Shown in pieces: positions 8,120 through 17,660 of a stretch of DNA of 24,788 nt. Position 1 is the first letter of the stretch. Every line of letters starts with the position of its first letter. The position numbers and the translations under genes are program-made. Below the pieces are notes generated by a model. It was given only the letters and a program-made list of their open reading frames with translations, had not been told where the DNA came from and did not search any database. This DNA is from a virus, in IMG/VR virus record IMGVR_UViG_3300032086_000866, positions 1 through 24,788 of that record; one strand, given 5' to 3'.

Positions 8120-8877
8120 TATTGATATGCTTGTGTTACTGATATTCCTCCGATAAGGTATCCTTGTTGATCTACGTTAAGTTCTTGTTGTGATATTCTG
8201 CCGCTACAATGAAAATGCTGTAATGCTGTTGAATCATTGATATCAAATATAGAACATTTTAAATTTGCTTCTGTACCTCCGTCATTGATATTTCCTCCAA
8301 TGTTGTCTCCTTGTATTGACATTTGTATATTTGTAGCTTCTTTTGTTACTCTTGTTGGCGTAGTTTCTCCTGCAAGATACACTGGATTTCGTGCAGCTTG
8401 AACAGAATAATTAAAACTTAATGTATGATTCATATTGCTAGGAGTTCCAGCAACAAAAGATTTTATCGAATGAGAATATTTGTCTTTGGCTAATTCTGGA
8501 TCATAACTAGAAGAAATGTTACTAGAAAAAGATCCATAAAAATCAAAAGAACTTTCTACAAGTATTGGTGCATATGGTTGAACTTCAAACCGCATGGATT
8601 TTAAATATGCATTGTCAAATGTTAAACCGCCAAAAGATCCGTTTGTAGAAGTTTCTGCGACTCCTGTTACATCTAAAAAACTTGCAATACTTCCTGTTAA
8701 ATAATGACTAAAACTTAACGTGCCTCTTGCTCCATTTGTTGGTGCGTATCTGTGAATAGTTCCATCTATCAATCTAACAGGCTGAAGACTAGTGTTGACA
8801 TTAATTGAAGCTTGCTGCGCGAAAATACTTTCACCAGCGACCTTTAATAAAACGTCTTCGTATTTTAAAAATGCCAT
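8119..8877 (-). CDS. Tail-tube-fold protein, distal copy (252 aa)
   Basis: This protein is related by eye to the 288-residue neighbour upstream and to the two larger proteins of the plus-strand block. Shared features are a first half with ASINVNTSLQ...TLSFSHYLTG and YLKSMRFEVQPYAPILVESSFDFYG, and a second half beginning MNHTLSFNYSVQAARNPVY. The two halves look like repeats of one tail-tube-like beta domain. It is the most diverged of the four: its C-terminus lacks the ESFSS signature. Its place between the tape measure and the M-type protein suggests a specialised ring near the tail tip, possibly a distal-tail-like adaptor. Start and stop overlap both neighbours as TAATG, which suggests equal production with them. 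Family membership is an inference from pattern; the exact role is not known. Confidence 0.6.
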   Translation of the reverse strand: MAFLKYEDVLLKVAGESIFAQQASINVNTSLQPVRLIDGTIHRYAPTNGARGTLSFSHYLTGSIASFLDVTGVAETSTNGSFGGLTFDNAYLKSMRFEVQPYAPILVESSFDFYGSFSSNISSSYDPELAKDKYSHSIKSFVAGTPSNMNHTLSFNYSVQAARNPVYLAGETTPTRVTKEATNIQMSIQGDNIGGNINDGGTEANLKCSIFDINDSTALQHFHCSGRISQQELNVDQQGYLIGGISVTQAYQ

Positions 8878-9743
8878 TATCTTGTTCTGTTAATATATTT
8901 TGTAAAAGTTAAATTCACCAATGCAACACCGTCTACTTCACTAGAAAAAGATTCATTTACCAATCTTGCATCATCTAAATGAAAAGATGCTAAACTTGTT
9001 CCGTTATCTCCATTAATATCTATATTTACTTTGCCAGTATAAACTCCAGTTAAATAGTTATATAGATTTTTAGTTTGATAGTCATCAATTTCAAGTGTTA
9101 AATTTGTTGTTTGTTCAATTGGATAAATGCTGTCTACTTGCACTGGGAACTTTGCTTTTGTGTCACTTGCGCTAACAGGCAATGCGTATACTGCTTGCCT
9201 TGGACAATTTACTTCGTGACTAAATGAAACAATTCTGTTTGTGGCAGTTTTTAATTCGTCGCAAGTAATTGTCATTGATCCCATGTTTGGCGGCTCAATA
9301 GTTTTATCATTTGCAGAAGCGCTGCCTACACCAGCAGTTTCACTTGCGCTTAGTATTCCAGGTCCTAAGTCTCCATAAACAGAAATATTAGTTGACACAC
9401 TTGGCAAGTTACCAACTTCACAAGATATAGAATATGAAGTTAAATATCCACTGTGAAAACCAAATGATCCTGTACTAACTGCTCCATGTTTATATGTTAC
9501 AACTCCACTAAACGCAAGACTGTCACCTGTCATATTTAACAATGCATCTTCGTTTATCAAAGTTCTTTGTATAGTAAACTCGCCTTCTAATGGTTGATTA
9601 ATAATATTGTTTACATATCCGTGACCAATAACATTTATAGGCTGCTCATTGATGCCATACGAGCCATTGATAGATTGCACACCAGACAAACCAGTGCCAT
9701 TTACAAAAAAGTTTTGCTCGTATGATAATGATGCGTTTTTCAT
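8877..9743 (-). CDS. Tail-tube-fold protein, distal copy (288 aa)
   Basis: The protein shares clear signatures with the 411- and 391-residue plus-strand proteins: GYLTSYSISCEVGNLPSVSTN in the middle matches ITNYSVNASVGAVPTASVS, RIVSFSHEVNCPRQAVYAL matches HINSFSIDLPLGRSVLQRL, and ARLVNESFSSEV...VNLTFTKYI matches ATLDSESFSSSI...VDLSFTATI. The first half (residues about 20-125) and second half (about 165-288) look like two copies of a tail-tube-like domain. It is translated from a TAATG overlap with the tape measure. Being directly downstream of the tape measure, it may build the last tube rings above the tip, or it could be an alternative tube subunit. No signal peptide or membrane segment is visible. 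Confidence 0.62.
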   Translation of the reverse strand: MKNASLSYEQNFFVNGTGLSGVQSINGSYGINEQPINVIGHGYVNNIINQPLEGEFTIQRTLINEDALLNMTGDSLAFSGVVTYKHGAVSTGSFGFHSGYLTSYSISCEVGNLPSVSTNISVYGDLGPGILSASETAGVGSASANDKTIEPPNMGSMTITCDELKTATNRIVSFSHEVNCPRQAVYALPVSASDTKAKFPVQVDSIYPIEQTTNLTLEIDDYQTKNLYNYLTGVYTGKVNIDINGDNGTSLASFHLDDARLVNESFSSEVDGVALVNLTFTKYINRTR

Positions 9744-12700
9744 TATTGATCATTTGATGTTACGTCGCGTAACATTCCGCCTGTTCGTTTTTCTTGTTTG
9801 AGAACTGACAAAACTGCATCGCGTAATCTTGTTGCCATTTCTCTATCTTCTGTACCAGCGTTTCCTCCGTCAACGTTTGCTTCGCCTGTTCCTGTGTTGA
9901 CTGTGATGTTAACAGTTGTGTTGCTTGTGGCATTGTTGTTTGATGTTTCTGTTTTGTTATTGTTTTGTGTGTCGCCTTGTGCTGGAACAAATTGTTGGTC
10001 GCCAACTAGCCCGCCAGTTTGATAGCCGATTCTTCCGCCGCGATTTAATTTGCTAAAGAATGCGCTGCCGTGCCTGCGTACAGTTGATGGATTTACTACA
10101 AATTCTCCGCCAGTCAGCATTGCAGGAATGTTGTCGATGTAGCCGCCACTTTGGTATTCAATAATAACGTTGCCATTTTTATCTTTTTGAATTTTCCTAG
10201 GTTTACGATTCTCAATGGCGTCAATTAATGTAGCATCGCCTTTGAATTTGTCATGTAGACCTCTTCCTCTGTTAAGCATATTGATAATTCCTTGATTAGT
10301 ATTACCCATTCTTGCACCAGGTGCTTGATTTCCATGTCCATAACCTCCCGCTGCATCAATCATTCCCTGTGACGGAGTAAAACCCGAACGGCCAGCACTT
10401 GCAGGAACATTAGGACTACCAATAATTCCAAACTTATTGGCGATTGAGTCGACCAGGCCTTGGAAAAATGACCCCATAGACTTTCTGTCTCCACCTTTTA
10501 TACCTCGCTTTCTCATAGTGTCCATGATTGCCCCAGGAGTACCGCCATGCGGGCCCATTGGTGAAACTGCGCCTCGGAATTTTTCGCCAGCCAATAATCT
10601 TCTTCTTGATTCGGCCAAGGCGTTCATGTGACTACGTGCGTGTGCGGGCATTGGTTTCATCATTCCCGCTTGCTGCCCAGGCTGAAGCATACGTACAGGT
10701 GGAGCCGTTGAAGCTCCAGGTATCATATTGTACCCAGGAGCGAGTCCTGTGTTTGGTCCGCGCGCAGGCCCCATTACTGGATCTTCAAAACCAAATATTC
10801 CAGAAGTAAAGTCCATTTGGTCTTGGGTAGCAGTTGGTTTACTAAAAGCTCCTTTCGCCTTATCCACTCCAAACGCTACCGCACTGCTTACAACGGCTCC
10901 AACAATTGTTTGTACTAATTGGTCTTTTTTAGCTTGAGATGCAAATTTCTTTTGTCTTTGTTTTTCGTGATAATTTTGTATATCAGCCCTTACGTTTTGC
11001 AATATTGGGTCGTTAGCATGAGCAAAGCCACTTAATCTTGGATCTGTTATTCCTAAACGAACAGATGCGCCACCGCCACCTAGTGCGCTGCCCATACCTG
11101 CAACAGGAGGTAAAAATTCATTTTCTTCAATTATTTTATTTAAAGCACTTGATTTTACTCCTGCCGATGCAATTGGAGAAGCAAGTCTACCGCCACTCTG
11201 AAACCTTGGAGCTATGCCAAAATTTAAGCCATCAATTGCGCTTGGCCCACCCAAAGCTTTTACAGCGTTTCTGTTTAATACGTATTCGCCGTCTTCTAGT
11301 AATGCTGGATTTTTGTCACCCGTACGACCACCAGAAATGTACATTCCGTTTTGAGCTTTTATTAAACCACCTTTTTGGTTTCCGCCGAATAATCCTTTAA
11401 GAAAACCTTGGCTCTTTCCGCCTTCTGGAAATAGTGCTCCAGTTAAACTTTGAGCAATACGTTCTGACTGTATTTTGTTGATTGCACCAAAAACAGAAAT
11501 GCCAAAGTCCATCATTGCATTTTTAGCAGAAGATGCGCCAGTGGTAATATTTGAAAAAGCTGTAGCAAAAGAAGAACTAAATCCAGAAGTAAAACGATTT
11601 ACATTTTCCATTGCTGCCGCAGTTTCTCTAAGTTCGTCATTTAGCTGTTCAACGTCTTCGGAAAACTTCATACTATTTTCTAGTTCTCTAAAATTTTCTG
11701 CAGTTTGTTGTACGTTAATGCCTAAAGCTTTAAATTTATCATCTTGTTCAAGAATTTTATTTATATTAGTTTTAGCCACGTCAGTTTCGGCTAGTGCATC
11801 TTTAGTAAGTTTACCTTGTTCATCTACTAATCCTCTCTCAAAAAAACCAGCATGTGATATGGACCTAAGGTCAGCTCTTTGATTATCAGATATAAATCTT
11901 AAATCTTTACGCTCTATTCCCAATGCGCCAGCCTGCAAATCCTTAAGATCAGCTTTGCCTTCTGCCGCGCTTTTAAAAAATTTGTCAAGCACATCAAATT
12001 GACCAGCCTCAATATTAGATCTTATCAAATTTCTTGTCATTAACTCTCCTGCTCCTCCACCTGCAAATGAAATGTTCCCCATGTTTTGAACTAATCCAGA
12101 TCCCGCGTCGCTTATAAACTCTTGTCGTTTTCTCGCTTGTTCTACCCTAACGTCTCTACGTCTTATTTCAGTAGCTTTTTTTTCTAATTCTAAACTAGAA
12201 AAAGCGCCGCTTCCCCTTTGTCTAGCTAATACTCCAGCATCACGAAGTGACACTAGATTTCTTTCTCTTGCTGTGGCAAACGCTCTCTCTTTAGCGGTGG
12301 TCATGCGTTCTAGACTTGCCCTTCTTTGCTCGTTGATTTGGCTTCTAAATATTTCGCCTTTTTGTTTTAGGGCTTCTGGTATTCCTTCTTCTGGAGAAAA
12401 TGGTCCTTTCACAAGCGCTCCAAGCGTATCAACGACACTCTCATTTGCGCCCATTTTAGAAATATTCATAAAGCCACCAGAGCTACCCAGCATTGCACCT
12501 CCGAGACCACCTAACACCATGCCAGGTATACCGCCAAATCTAGAAAATCTAGTAAGTTTGGACATGGCTCCCGTTCTTTTTGCGATCGCTCTGCCAGCAG
12601 CTCCGCCAGCTTTGCCGCCCAAAAATCCTCCTGTTATACCGCCAGTTAAAGCTCCTGGTGCGCTGCCAGTAAATTCAGAAAAAGTTGGATCTAGCATGGT

Positions 12701-15700
12701 TCCCGCTGAGTAAGCCATAAACGCATTCATAGCTGTGTTACCTAGTCCGCCTGGTCCAATTGCAGCTCTACCTAGTAAGTCTTTTTCTGCAGCACGCATT
12801 CGTGTTGTTGCTAAAATGTCATCTCTACTTAAACCAGTTGCCATTGGGCTTGTTGGCCTTGTTAATGCTTTTGCAGTTGATGTGCCAAGTTTTTTCGCAG
12901 GTTCATCTTCTACTCCAGTGATAATAGCTTTAATTGTATCACTGTATCCCGTAGGGGTCATTGACAAAGGTGGGCGTTTAGGATCAATTCCAGGAACAGG
13001 CAACGCAAAGTTTGGCAAGTTTGCAGTTCTTAAATCTTCTCCTTTGTGCATTCTTCGCGCATCTGCAAAGTTGTTTTGTCCAATCGTGGGAGAAATAACT
13101 CCAAAGCCGCCAGGATTAAATGAACTTCTTAGTGCAGTGTTTTGAATTACTTTTGTTTTTACTTGGGATGGATTGATTCCGAGTAAGCCGCCTACTTGAA
13201 GTTTTTCTCTTTTGATTGCATCTCCTATTGGAGCAAAGTTTAAAACTTGACGGTTATACCTTAGTACCTCGTCTTGTATGTGCTGCTTTTGTTCTGGGCT
13301 AAGATTTGCTAAATTACCTTTTTTTACTTGATCTCTGCTAAGCCCAGTAAAATAGGACTCCTTGCCGAAGGCCCCGCGACCTCTGAGCCCACCTGGATTA
13401 TTTATTACATAAGCGCGATATTCCTGGGCAAATCTTTCAAGCATAGCTTGTTCGAATTTTTCTAATTTTCCCTGCCTTTGAGCCTCTTCTCGAAGGCGAT
13501 TTCGTAAAGCTGGATTATGGCCAGAGACTAATTGTTTTTTTATAGCGCTAGCAATAGTTGTCGCATCGCCAGTTGTGAATCCTGCTAATTTCTTTAATTC
13601 CATTGGATCTGTACGTCCTCTGCGATATCGAATTGCATCTATCGCATAGTCTGCTCCCTGCCTACCGCCAGTTCCGACTGTTCCAAAAGTTTTATTAAAG
13701 TATTTTTCCGTGACTTCTCCCATATGCTGATCATAAGCACCACGCTCTTTTTTAGATATGTCCTCTCTTTTTAGCGCGCGGTTGATTCCCTTGTTGACCT
13801 CAATCAAACTTTTTGACCCAGTGTGCGCAGTAATCAGTGCTTCTCTTGCGCGATCTGACAACCCAGGCACAGTAGATACTGCATTTCTCATTCGCCCAAT
13901 CATTTCTTCTTGCTGCCTTGGGCTAAATCCAGCCATTTTTGTTTGCATTTGAAAGCCTGACATAGTTGAGTTTTTTACAATGTCAGCAAGACCAGCAGGA
14001 AGCTCTTTTGCCAAAGCGGCCTTTGAAGCATTTAAATTAAAGGTGCCTCGATAATTTTCTGAAGTGCCAAGCATAGAAGATGAAGTAAATTGAAATGGAC
14101 TACTGCCTACTGCTGTACCGCCCGCTTTTGTTACTCTTGGATTAAATGCTCTAAAGCCGAAGTTTGGCACCTCTGTTGGCGCAAGACCAGGAACCATACC
14201 TCTTAAACCTCTTTTCTTTTTGACAACGTCGCCAGCTTTGTCAACTCTGAATCCACCCATAAAAGCTGCACCTGCCATTCCGCCTGTTAAAGCTGCAGCT
14301 TGCTGTCTTAAAGTTATTTCTTGCTGTAAAAATCTTTGTGTTATTGCCGCTTGTTTATTTACATTGCCTGTGGCTGCGGCCATTTGTGTTTGATAAGCAG
14401 CATTTGTTTGTAATAAAGTGCCAATACCTTGTTGCAGCGCAGCTTGTTGTTTTGCAGCGTTATTTAAGCCAAGCAAGTTCTTTAAACTGCTCATGCCAAA
14501 CACTGTTAGATCTTTAAACAGTTTTATAAATACTCCGCCTATAACAATTAATCCTGGTCCAGTCAAGACATTGCCAATGCCTTTCAGCAAACCTCTGGCA
14601 AAATCACTACCAGTTCCTTCGCCATCTAATACTCCAGTTGTTCCTTCGACCAAAGCTTTAAAGCTGCCGATTAAATCTCTCATTCCAGGAGCTATTGATA
14701 TGTCTCCAATTTTCTTTGCGAGCTCTGTTAACGCTAAACCTGTTTGGGTTGACAGCGCCGCAATAGTTTGGTTGAGCATTTCATTTTTCTTTGCCGCTTG
14801 ATCGGTTGCGCTTGCAGAAACTGCAGTTGCTCTTGCGGCAATACTATTTTGTTTTTGTAAATCTCCAATAGCAGCTTTTAAAATATTGATTTGGAATACT
14901 CCAGCGACCTGCTGGTTTACTGCATCTTTTGCAGATCGTGACAGTCCATCATAAGAGGTTGCTAAATTTTGTAAAACTTTACTGGCTGGTAAAGCAGCTC
15001 CAGATGTGTCTTCTACAGCAATTTTTAATTCTCTTAAAGTTTTTAAAGTTTCGGGCCTTTGTACTCTTGTAAAAATTGTTTTAAAAGCGTTACCAATAAC
15101 GGGGCCACCACGTGCAGTAACTTGCTGTGCGGCAGTTACCATACCAATTAATTCATCCATGCTGAGTCCAGCTTCTTGAGCCACAGCACCAGTTCGGCTC
15201 AACGCTGCTATCAAATCATCTGCACTAACAGCAAATTTAACGTCAACTGCTGCAAGTTTATTGATAATTTGAGTAGTGCTAAGACCAGCTTTTGCAAAAC
15301 CGTTTGTAGCAGCAGTTAAACCTTTTACAGACTCCGCAGCTTTTAAGCCAGTGAGACGAGTAAGAATAAGTGCATCATTTGTGCGCTTTAATGTTTCTTC
15401 AATACTTAAACCTTGACGAGCAAATTCAGTAGCAGCTTCCGCAACAACATCAAAACTTTGTGCAGTATTTTTTGCAACTTTAAATAATCCATCACCAAAT
15501 TTTGTTAACTGACTTTGGTTAGCATTTAAAACGACATTAATATCAGTTAAAGATTTTTCTACGCTAACAGTGACTCTGACTAATTCTTTGAAGGCGTTAG
15601 AAATACCATTAATAACTCCAACACTAGCACCAAATGCAATAACACGTGCGTTAGAAGCTTCAATAGATTTTGTGAATTCATCTGCGTCTGCTCGTATTTT

Positions 15701-15838
15701 TCCAAGCATTCTGCCCAACGGAGCTACTGCTCCTGACGATCTGCCCAAGTTTCTAAACGCCGTTGCTGCCTCGCCTTCTATCGATCTTGCAAGCGTTCCT
15801 TTCTTTGCTACTACTGGTACTTCTATTGCTCTGGCCAT
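9743..15838 (-). CDS. Tape measure protein
   Basis: This is the largest gene, 2031 residues from the ATG at 15838. Residues about 90-400 form the conserved tape-measure domain (phage tail minor/TIGR01760 type), with alanine-rich helices such as AAEAATEFARQGLSIEET and TAAQQVTARGGPVIGNAF. Hydrophobic stretches lie near 425-460 and in a glycine-zipper-like region near 1050-1120, as expected for a protein that enters the membrane on ejection. A typical late motif (GRTGDKNPALLEDGEYVLNR, then a fungal-like QSGG turn) occurs near residues 1490-1550 and again, diverged, near 1893-1944. The tape measure sets tail length; at about 0.15 nm per residue it predicts roughly 300 nm. A TTG 24 bases upstream keeps the frame open, but the ATG has AAGGA 11 bases before it and is preferred. 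Confidence 0.93.
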   Translation of the reverse strand: MARAIEVPVVAKKGTLARSIEGEAATAFRNLGRSSGAVAPLGRMLGKIRADADEFTKSIEASNARVIAFGASVGVINGISNAFKELVRVTVSVEKSLTDINVVLNANQSQLTKFGDGLFKVAKNTAQSFDVVAEAATEFARQGLSIEETLKRTNDALILTRLTGLKAAESVKGLTAATNGFAKAGLSTTQIINKLAAVDVKFAVSADDLIAALSRTGAVAQEAGLSMDELIGMVTAAQQVTARGGPVIGNAFKTIFTRVQRPETLKTLRELKIAVEDTSGAALPASKVLQNLATSYDGLSRSAKDAVNQQVAGVFQINILKAAIGDLQKQNSIAARATAVSASATDQAAKKNEMLNQTIAALSTQTGLALTELAKKIGDISIAPGMRDLIGSFKALVEGTTGVLDGEGTGSDFARGLLKGIGNVLTGPGLIVIGGVFIKLFKDLTVFGMSSLKNLLGLNNAAKQQAALQQGIGTLLQTNAAYQTQMAAATGNVNKQAAITQRFLQQEITLRQQAAALTGGMAGAAFMGGFRVDKAGDVVKKKRGLRGMVPGLAPTEVPNFGFRAFNPRVTKAGGTAVGSSPFQFTSSSMLGTSENYRGTFNLNASKAALAKELPAGLADIVKNSTMSGFQMQTKMAGFSPRQQEEMIGRMRNAVSTVPGLSDRAREALITAHTGSKSLIEVNKGINRALKREDISKKERGAYDQHMGEVTEKYFNKTFGTVGTGGRQGADYAIDAIRYRRGRTDPMELKKLAGFTTGDATTIASAIKKQLVSGHNPALRNRLREEAQRQGKLEKFEQAMLERFAQEYRAYVINNPGGLRGRGAFGKESYFTGLSRDQVKKGNLANLSPEQKQHIQDEVLRYNRQVLNFAPIGDAIKREKLQVGGLLGINPSQVKTKVIQNTALRSSFNPGGFGVISPTIGQNNFADARRMHKGEDLRTANLPNFALPVPGIDPKRPPLSMTPTGYSDTIKAIITGVEDEPAKKLGTSTAKALTRPTSPMATGLSRDDILATTRMRAAEKDLLGRAAIGPGGLGNTAMNAFMAYSAGTMLDPTFSEFTGSAPGALTGGITGGFLGGKAGGAAGRAIAKRTGAMSKLTRFSRFGGIPGMVLGGLGGAMLGSSGGFMNISKMGANESVVDTLGALVKGPFSPEEGIPEALKQKGEIFRSQINEQRRASLERMTTAKERAFATARERNLVSLRDAGVLARQRGSGAFSSLELEKKATEIRRRDVRVEQARKRQEFISDAGSGLVQNMGNISFAGGGAGELMTRNLIRSNIEAGQFDVLDKFFKSAAEGKADLKDLQAGALGIERKDLRFISDNQRADLRSISHAGFFERGLVDEQGKLTKDALAETDVAKTNINKILEQDDKFKALGINVQQTAENFRELENSMKFSEDVEQLNDELRETAAAMENVNRFTSGFSSSFATAFSNITTGASSAKNAMMDFGISVFGAINKIQSERIAQSLTGALFPEGGKSQGFLKGLFGGNQKGGLIKAQNGMYISGGRTGDKNPALLEDGEYVLNRNAVKALGGPSAIDGLNFGIAPRFQSGGRLASPIASAGVKSSALNKIIEENEFLPPVAGMGSALGGGGASVRLGITDPRLSGFAHANDPILQNVRADIQNYHEKQRQKKFASQAKKDQLVQTIVGAVVSSAVAFGVDKAKGAFSKPTATQDQMDFTSGIFGFEDPVMGPARGPNTGLAPGYNMIPGASTAPPVRMLQPGQQAGMMKPMPAHARSHMNALAESRRRLLAGEKFRGAVSPMGPHGGTPGAIMDTMRKRGIKGGDRKSMGSFFQGLVDSIANKFGIIGSPNVPASAGRSGFTPSQGMIDAAGGYGHGNQAPGARMGNTNQGIINMLNRGRGLHDKFKGDATLIDAIENRKPRKIQKDKNGNVIIEYQSGGYIDNIPAMLTGGEFVVNPSTVRRHGSAFFSKLNRGGRIGYQTGGLVGDQQFVPAQGDTQNNNKTETSNNNATSNTTVNITVNTGTGEANVDGGNAGTEDREMATRLRDAVLSVLKQEKRTGGMLRDVTSNDQ

Positions 15839-15850
15839 GGGTCCAATTAT

Positions 15851-15868
15851 CCTTATATGCAATTACAC
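15851..15868 (-). promoter_or_regulatory. Leader motif and ribosome binding site before the tape measure gene
   Basis: The 37-base gap carries GTGTAATTGCATATAAGG on the minus strand. The AAGGA lies 11 bases before the preferred ATG at 15838 and helps decide that start over the upstream TTG. The GTGTAAT and ATATA parts match the other gaps in the window, so this may be a promoter or processing site that adjusts tape measure output. Confidence 0.45.
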
Positions 15869-15875
15869 ATAAAAA

Positions 15876-16877
15876 TTAGCCCATTCCACTTAATTTCATT
15901 AAATCTTGCATATTAAGGGTGCCGCCTTTTTTCTTAGCGGCATCTTCAAGCGAAACTGTGCCAGCCCCCTTGGTTTCAACACCCAATGCCTCAAGATCTT
16001 CTTTTGTAGCGCCAAATAAGCCTGCTCCGCCGTCTCCAGCCTTTTCCATAACTTCTTTAGCTTTTTCACGGCCTTTTGGATTTCGTGCCCAATCAAGTAT
16101 CTTTTGCGGATCTTTGCGTATTTGAAAAGGTATTTCTTCTCCAGAACTAAATATGTTTTTAAACAAAGTTGTATATGAATATAATTTTAATTGATAATTT
16201 GTTAGCTGTAATGTTGCTTTACCAAAAAAGTCTATTGGTTTTTCACATGCTTGTAAATATGTAGAATAAAAATCTTCGATTGCTAATTTTTGAAAGTTTT
16301 CGTCGCTAAATGTTATAAATATTTCATCGTATATACCAGTTACAATATCTAATTCACTTTGTACTAATTCATCAAATTCATCTTGAGTAAATACTCTTTT
16401 TGTAAATTCTCTATCATGATGAAAGCTTCTGATAATGTATAAATCAATACATCGTTTGTCTGCGTATTTTTCACAAGTGTTTCCAAGTAATGCAGATCTG
16501 ACTACCAATTTATCCATAAGCTCTTTACGAGCTTCTTCAATAAGTTTGTCTTGATTGTCTAATTGACTTTGAAGATATAAACCAGATTTGTTTTCTATCA
16601 AAGAATCTATATATTTTTGTTTGTCTTCAATTTCTTTTTCTTCTTTTTTTGACCACTCACCTTCTTGAAACAATATTTCTAAGCTTTCTGCTTCAGTTGG
16701 TATTCCGCGTTTTTTAGCTTTGTTGTAGTGTTCTTCTCTATAATCGTCAATATCTACTTGATCAATCAAGCCTAAATGACGAATATAAATTCTTTTATCT
16801 CTAAAATGAGAAATGCTGTAGCCTTGCGCTACGTCACGTAGTATTCGCTTTAATACAGATACTTTTAACGACTTCAT
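15876..16877 (-). CDS. Unassigned protein in tail-chaperone position (333 aa)
   Basis: I do not recognise this family with certainty. The 333-residue protein is rich in charged helices (for example about residues 55-125, Glu/Lys-rich and probably coiled coil) and ends in a glycine/alanine-rich tail (GDGGAGLFGATKEDLEALGV, then LNMQDLMKLSGMG). It sits directly upstream of the tape measure and overlaps the preceding gene as TAATG. In siphophages this slot usually encodes tail assembly chaperones (lambda G and G-T) that bind the tape measure before tube assembly. The short C-terminal linear segments could serve as such a binding tail. It is longer than most chaperones, and no ribosomal frameshift is needed to read it. 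An alternative is a minor virion protein. Confidence 0.4.
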   Translation of the reverse strand: MKSLKVSVLKRILRDVAQGYSISHFRDKRIYIRHLGLIDQVDIDDYREEHYNKAKKRGIPTEAESLEILFQEGEWSKKEEKEIEDKQKYIDSLIENKSGLYLQSQLDNQDKLIEEARKELMDKLVVRSALLGNTCEKYADKRCIDLYIIRSFHHDREFTKRVFTQDEFDELVQSELDIVTGIYDEIFITFSDENFQKLAIEDFYSTYLQACEKPIDFFGKATLQLTNYQLKLYSYTTLFKNIFSSGEEIPFQIRKDPQKILDWARNPKGREKAKEVMEKAGDGGAGLFGATKEDLEALGVETKGAGTVSLEDAAKKKGGTLNMQDLMKLSGMG

Positions 16878-17641
16878 TATACATCGCCGTTTTCAATATC
16901 TTGATCTAATTTTTGAAAGTCTTCTTTGGTAATGGCGCTTGCATAATACCAATAACTAATAAATGTTGCAATCTTGCCTTGAATTAAGAGATACAGTGGA
17001 TCTTCTTTTTCATCAAGTTCAAAATAATGATTTTCTTTTTCTTCAAAAGTTTCTCCTTTGAAAAATACTTGTGGCTCTTCATCTTCTTCGCGCATGACAT
17101 ATGTTAAATTCAATACGTACCACATAATCGCGCGATTTTGAGCTTTTGTGTCGGCGGTGTGGTTAAACAAAGAAGCATATGCAGTTTCAGTATCGACAAT
17201 ATGTTTTCTTAATGCGGCGATATCTTCTAAAAGTTCAGCCAACCTTTCTTCATCTTCTTTTGTCTTTTTGCCAGTTTTTGTAGAAAGTCGAGTATATTCG
17301 GATTGTATTTCTCCAAGCTTACCATATGATTTTGCTAAACTCTTGGCGTCTTCTTCTGCAACAAGTCCTCCAGTGTCGGTATATTTATTTGCCAGCATAG
17401 CTTTTGTAAGAATGCCGCGTTTTACGCATTGACTCATTTCAATGCTGTACTCCATGTCAGCTTCTTCAACTTGTCGACGATTTGGCTCTTTTAGAATAAT
17501 GCGGACAGGTTCAGATGTTACGACTTCTTCTTCTGCTTTTACTTTTTCTTCCTTGCCCGTTTCTTTGTCTACAATAGTCTTTTCGACTTCTTTTGTAGTC
17601 TTTGTTTCTAAATCTACCGAAAAACTATATATTTCCTTCAT
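16877..17641 (-). CDS. Acidic coiled-coil protein in tail-chaperone position (254 aa)
   Basis: The 254-residue protein is markedly acidic. It starts with a Lys/Glu-rich segment (about 12-45) and continues with EPNRRQVEEADMEYSIEMSQ, a helical region. A coiled coil spans about residues 105-155 (GEIQSEYTRLSTKTGKK onward). The second half contains a MWYVLNLTYVMREEDEEPQ stretch and ends in acidic sequence. Position two genes before the tape measure and coupling by TAATG to the next gene suggest a tail assembly chaperone, perhaps the G-like partner. I see no convincing slippery heptamer near its end, so the two proteins are probably made separately and not as a frameshift pair. The call rests on context. 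Confidence 0.42.
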   Translation of the reverse strand: MKEIYSFSVDLETKTTKEVEKTIVDKETGKEEKVKAEEEVVTSEPVRIILKEPNRRQVEEADMEYSIEMSQCVKRGILTKAMLANKYTDTGGLVAEEDAKSLAKSYGKLGEIQSEYTRLSTKTGKKTKEDEERLAELLEDIAALRKHIVDTETAYASLFNHTADTKAQNRAIMWYVLNLTYVMREEDEEPQVFFKGETFEEKENHYFELDEKEDPLYLLIQGKIATFISYWYYASAITKEDFQKLDQDIENGDV

Positions 17642-17660
17642 ACCTTGTACCTTTATTATA
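17642..17660 (-). promoter_or_regulatory. Ribosome binding site in the gap before the 254-residue gene
   Basis: The short gap reads on the minus strand as ATAATAAAGGTACAAGGT before the ATG at 17641, giving two AAGG sequences. Just upstream, inside the end of the 95-residue gene, is a further AATATAAT. This resembles the AT-rich plus AAGG half of the shared leader motif but lacks the GTGTAA half. Confidence 0.4.

Noticed and set aside
12273-13145. Two long open plus-strand frames opposite the tape measure
   Set aside because: Both lie antisense to a well supported gene, have low-complexity composition set by its alanine/glycine codons, and lack ribosome binding sites.
15839-15862. TTG start at 15862 for the tape measure
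   Set aside because: The ATG at 15838 has a better placed AAGGA, and the extra eight residues fall in the leader motif.
16860-17000. Programmed ribosomal frameshift joining the 254- and 333-residue genes, as in lambda G/G-T
   Set aside because: I looked for a slippery heptamer near the end of the first gene and found none convincing. The second gene has its own ATG in a TAATG overlap.
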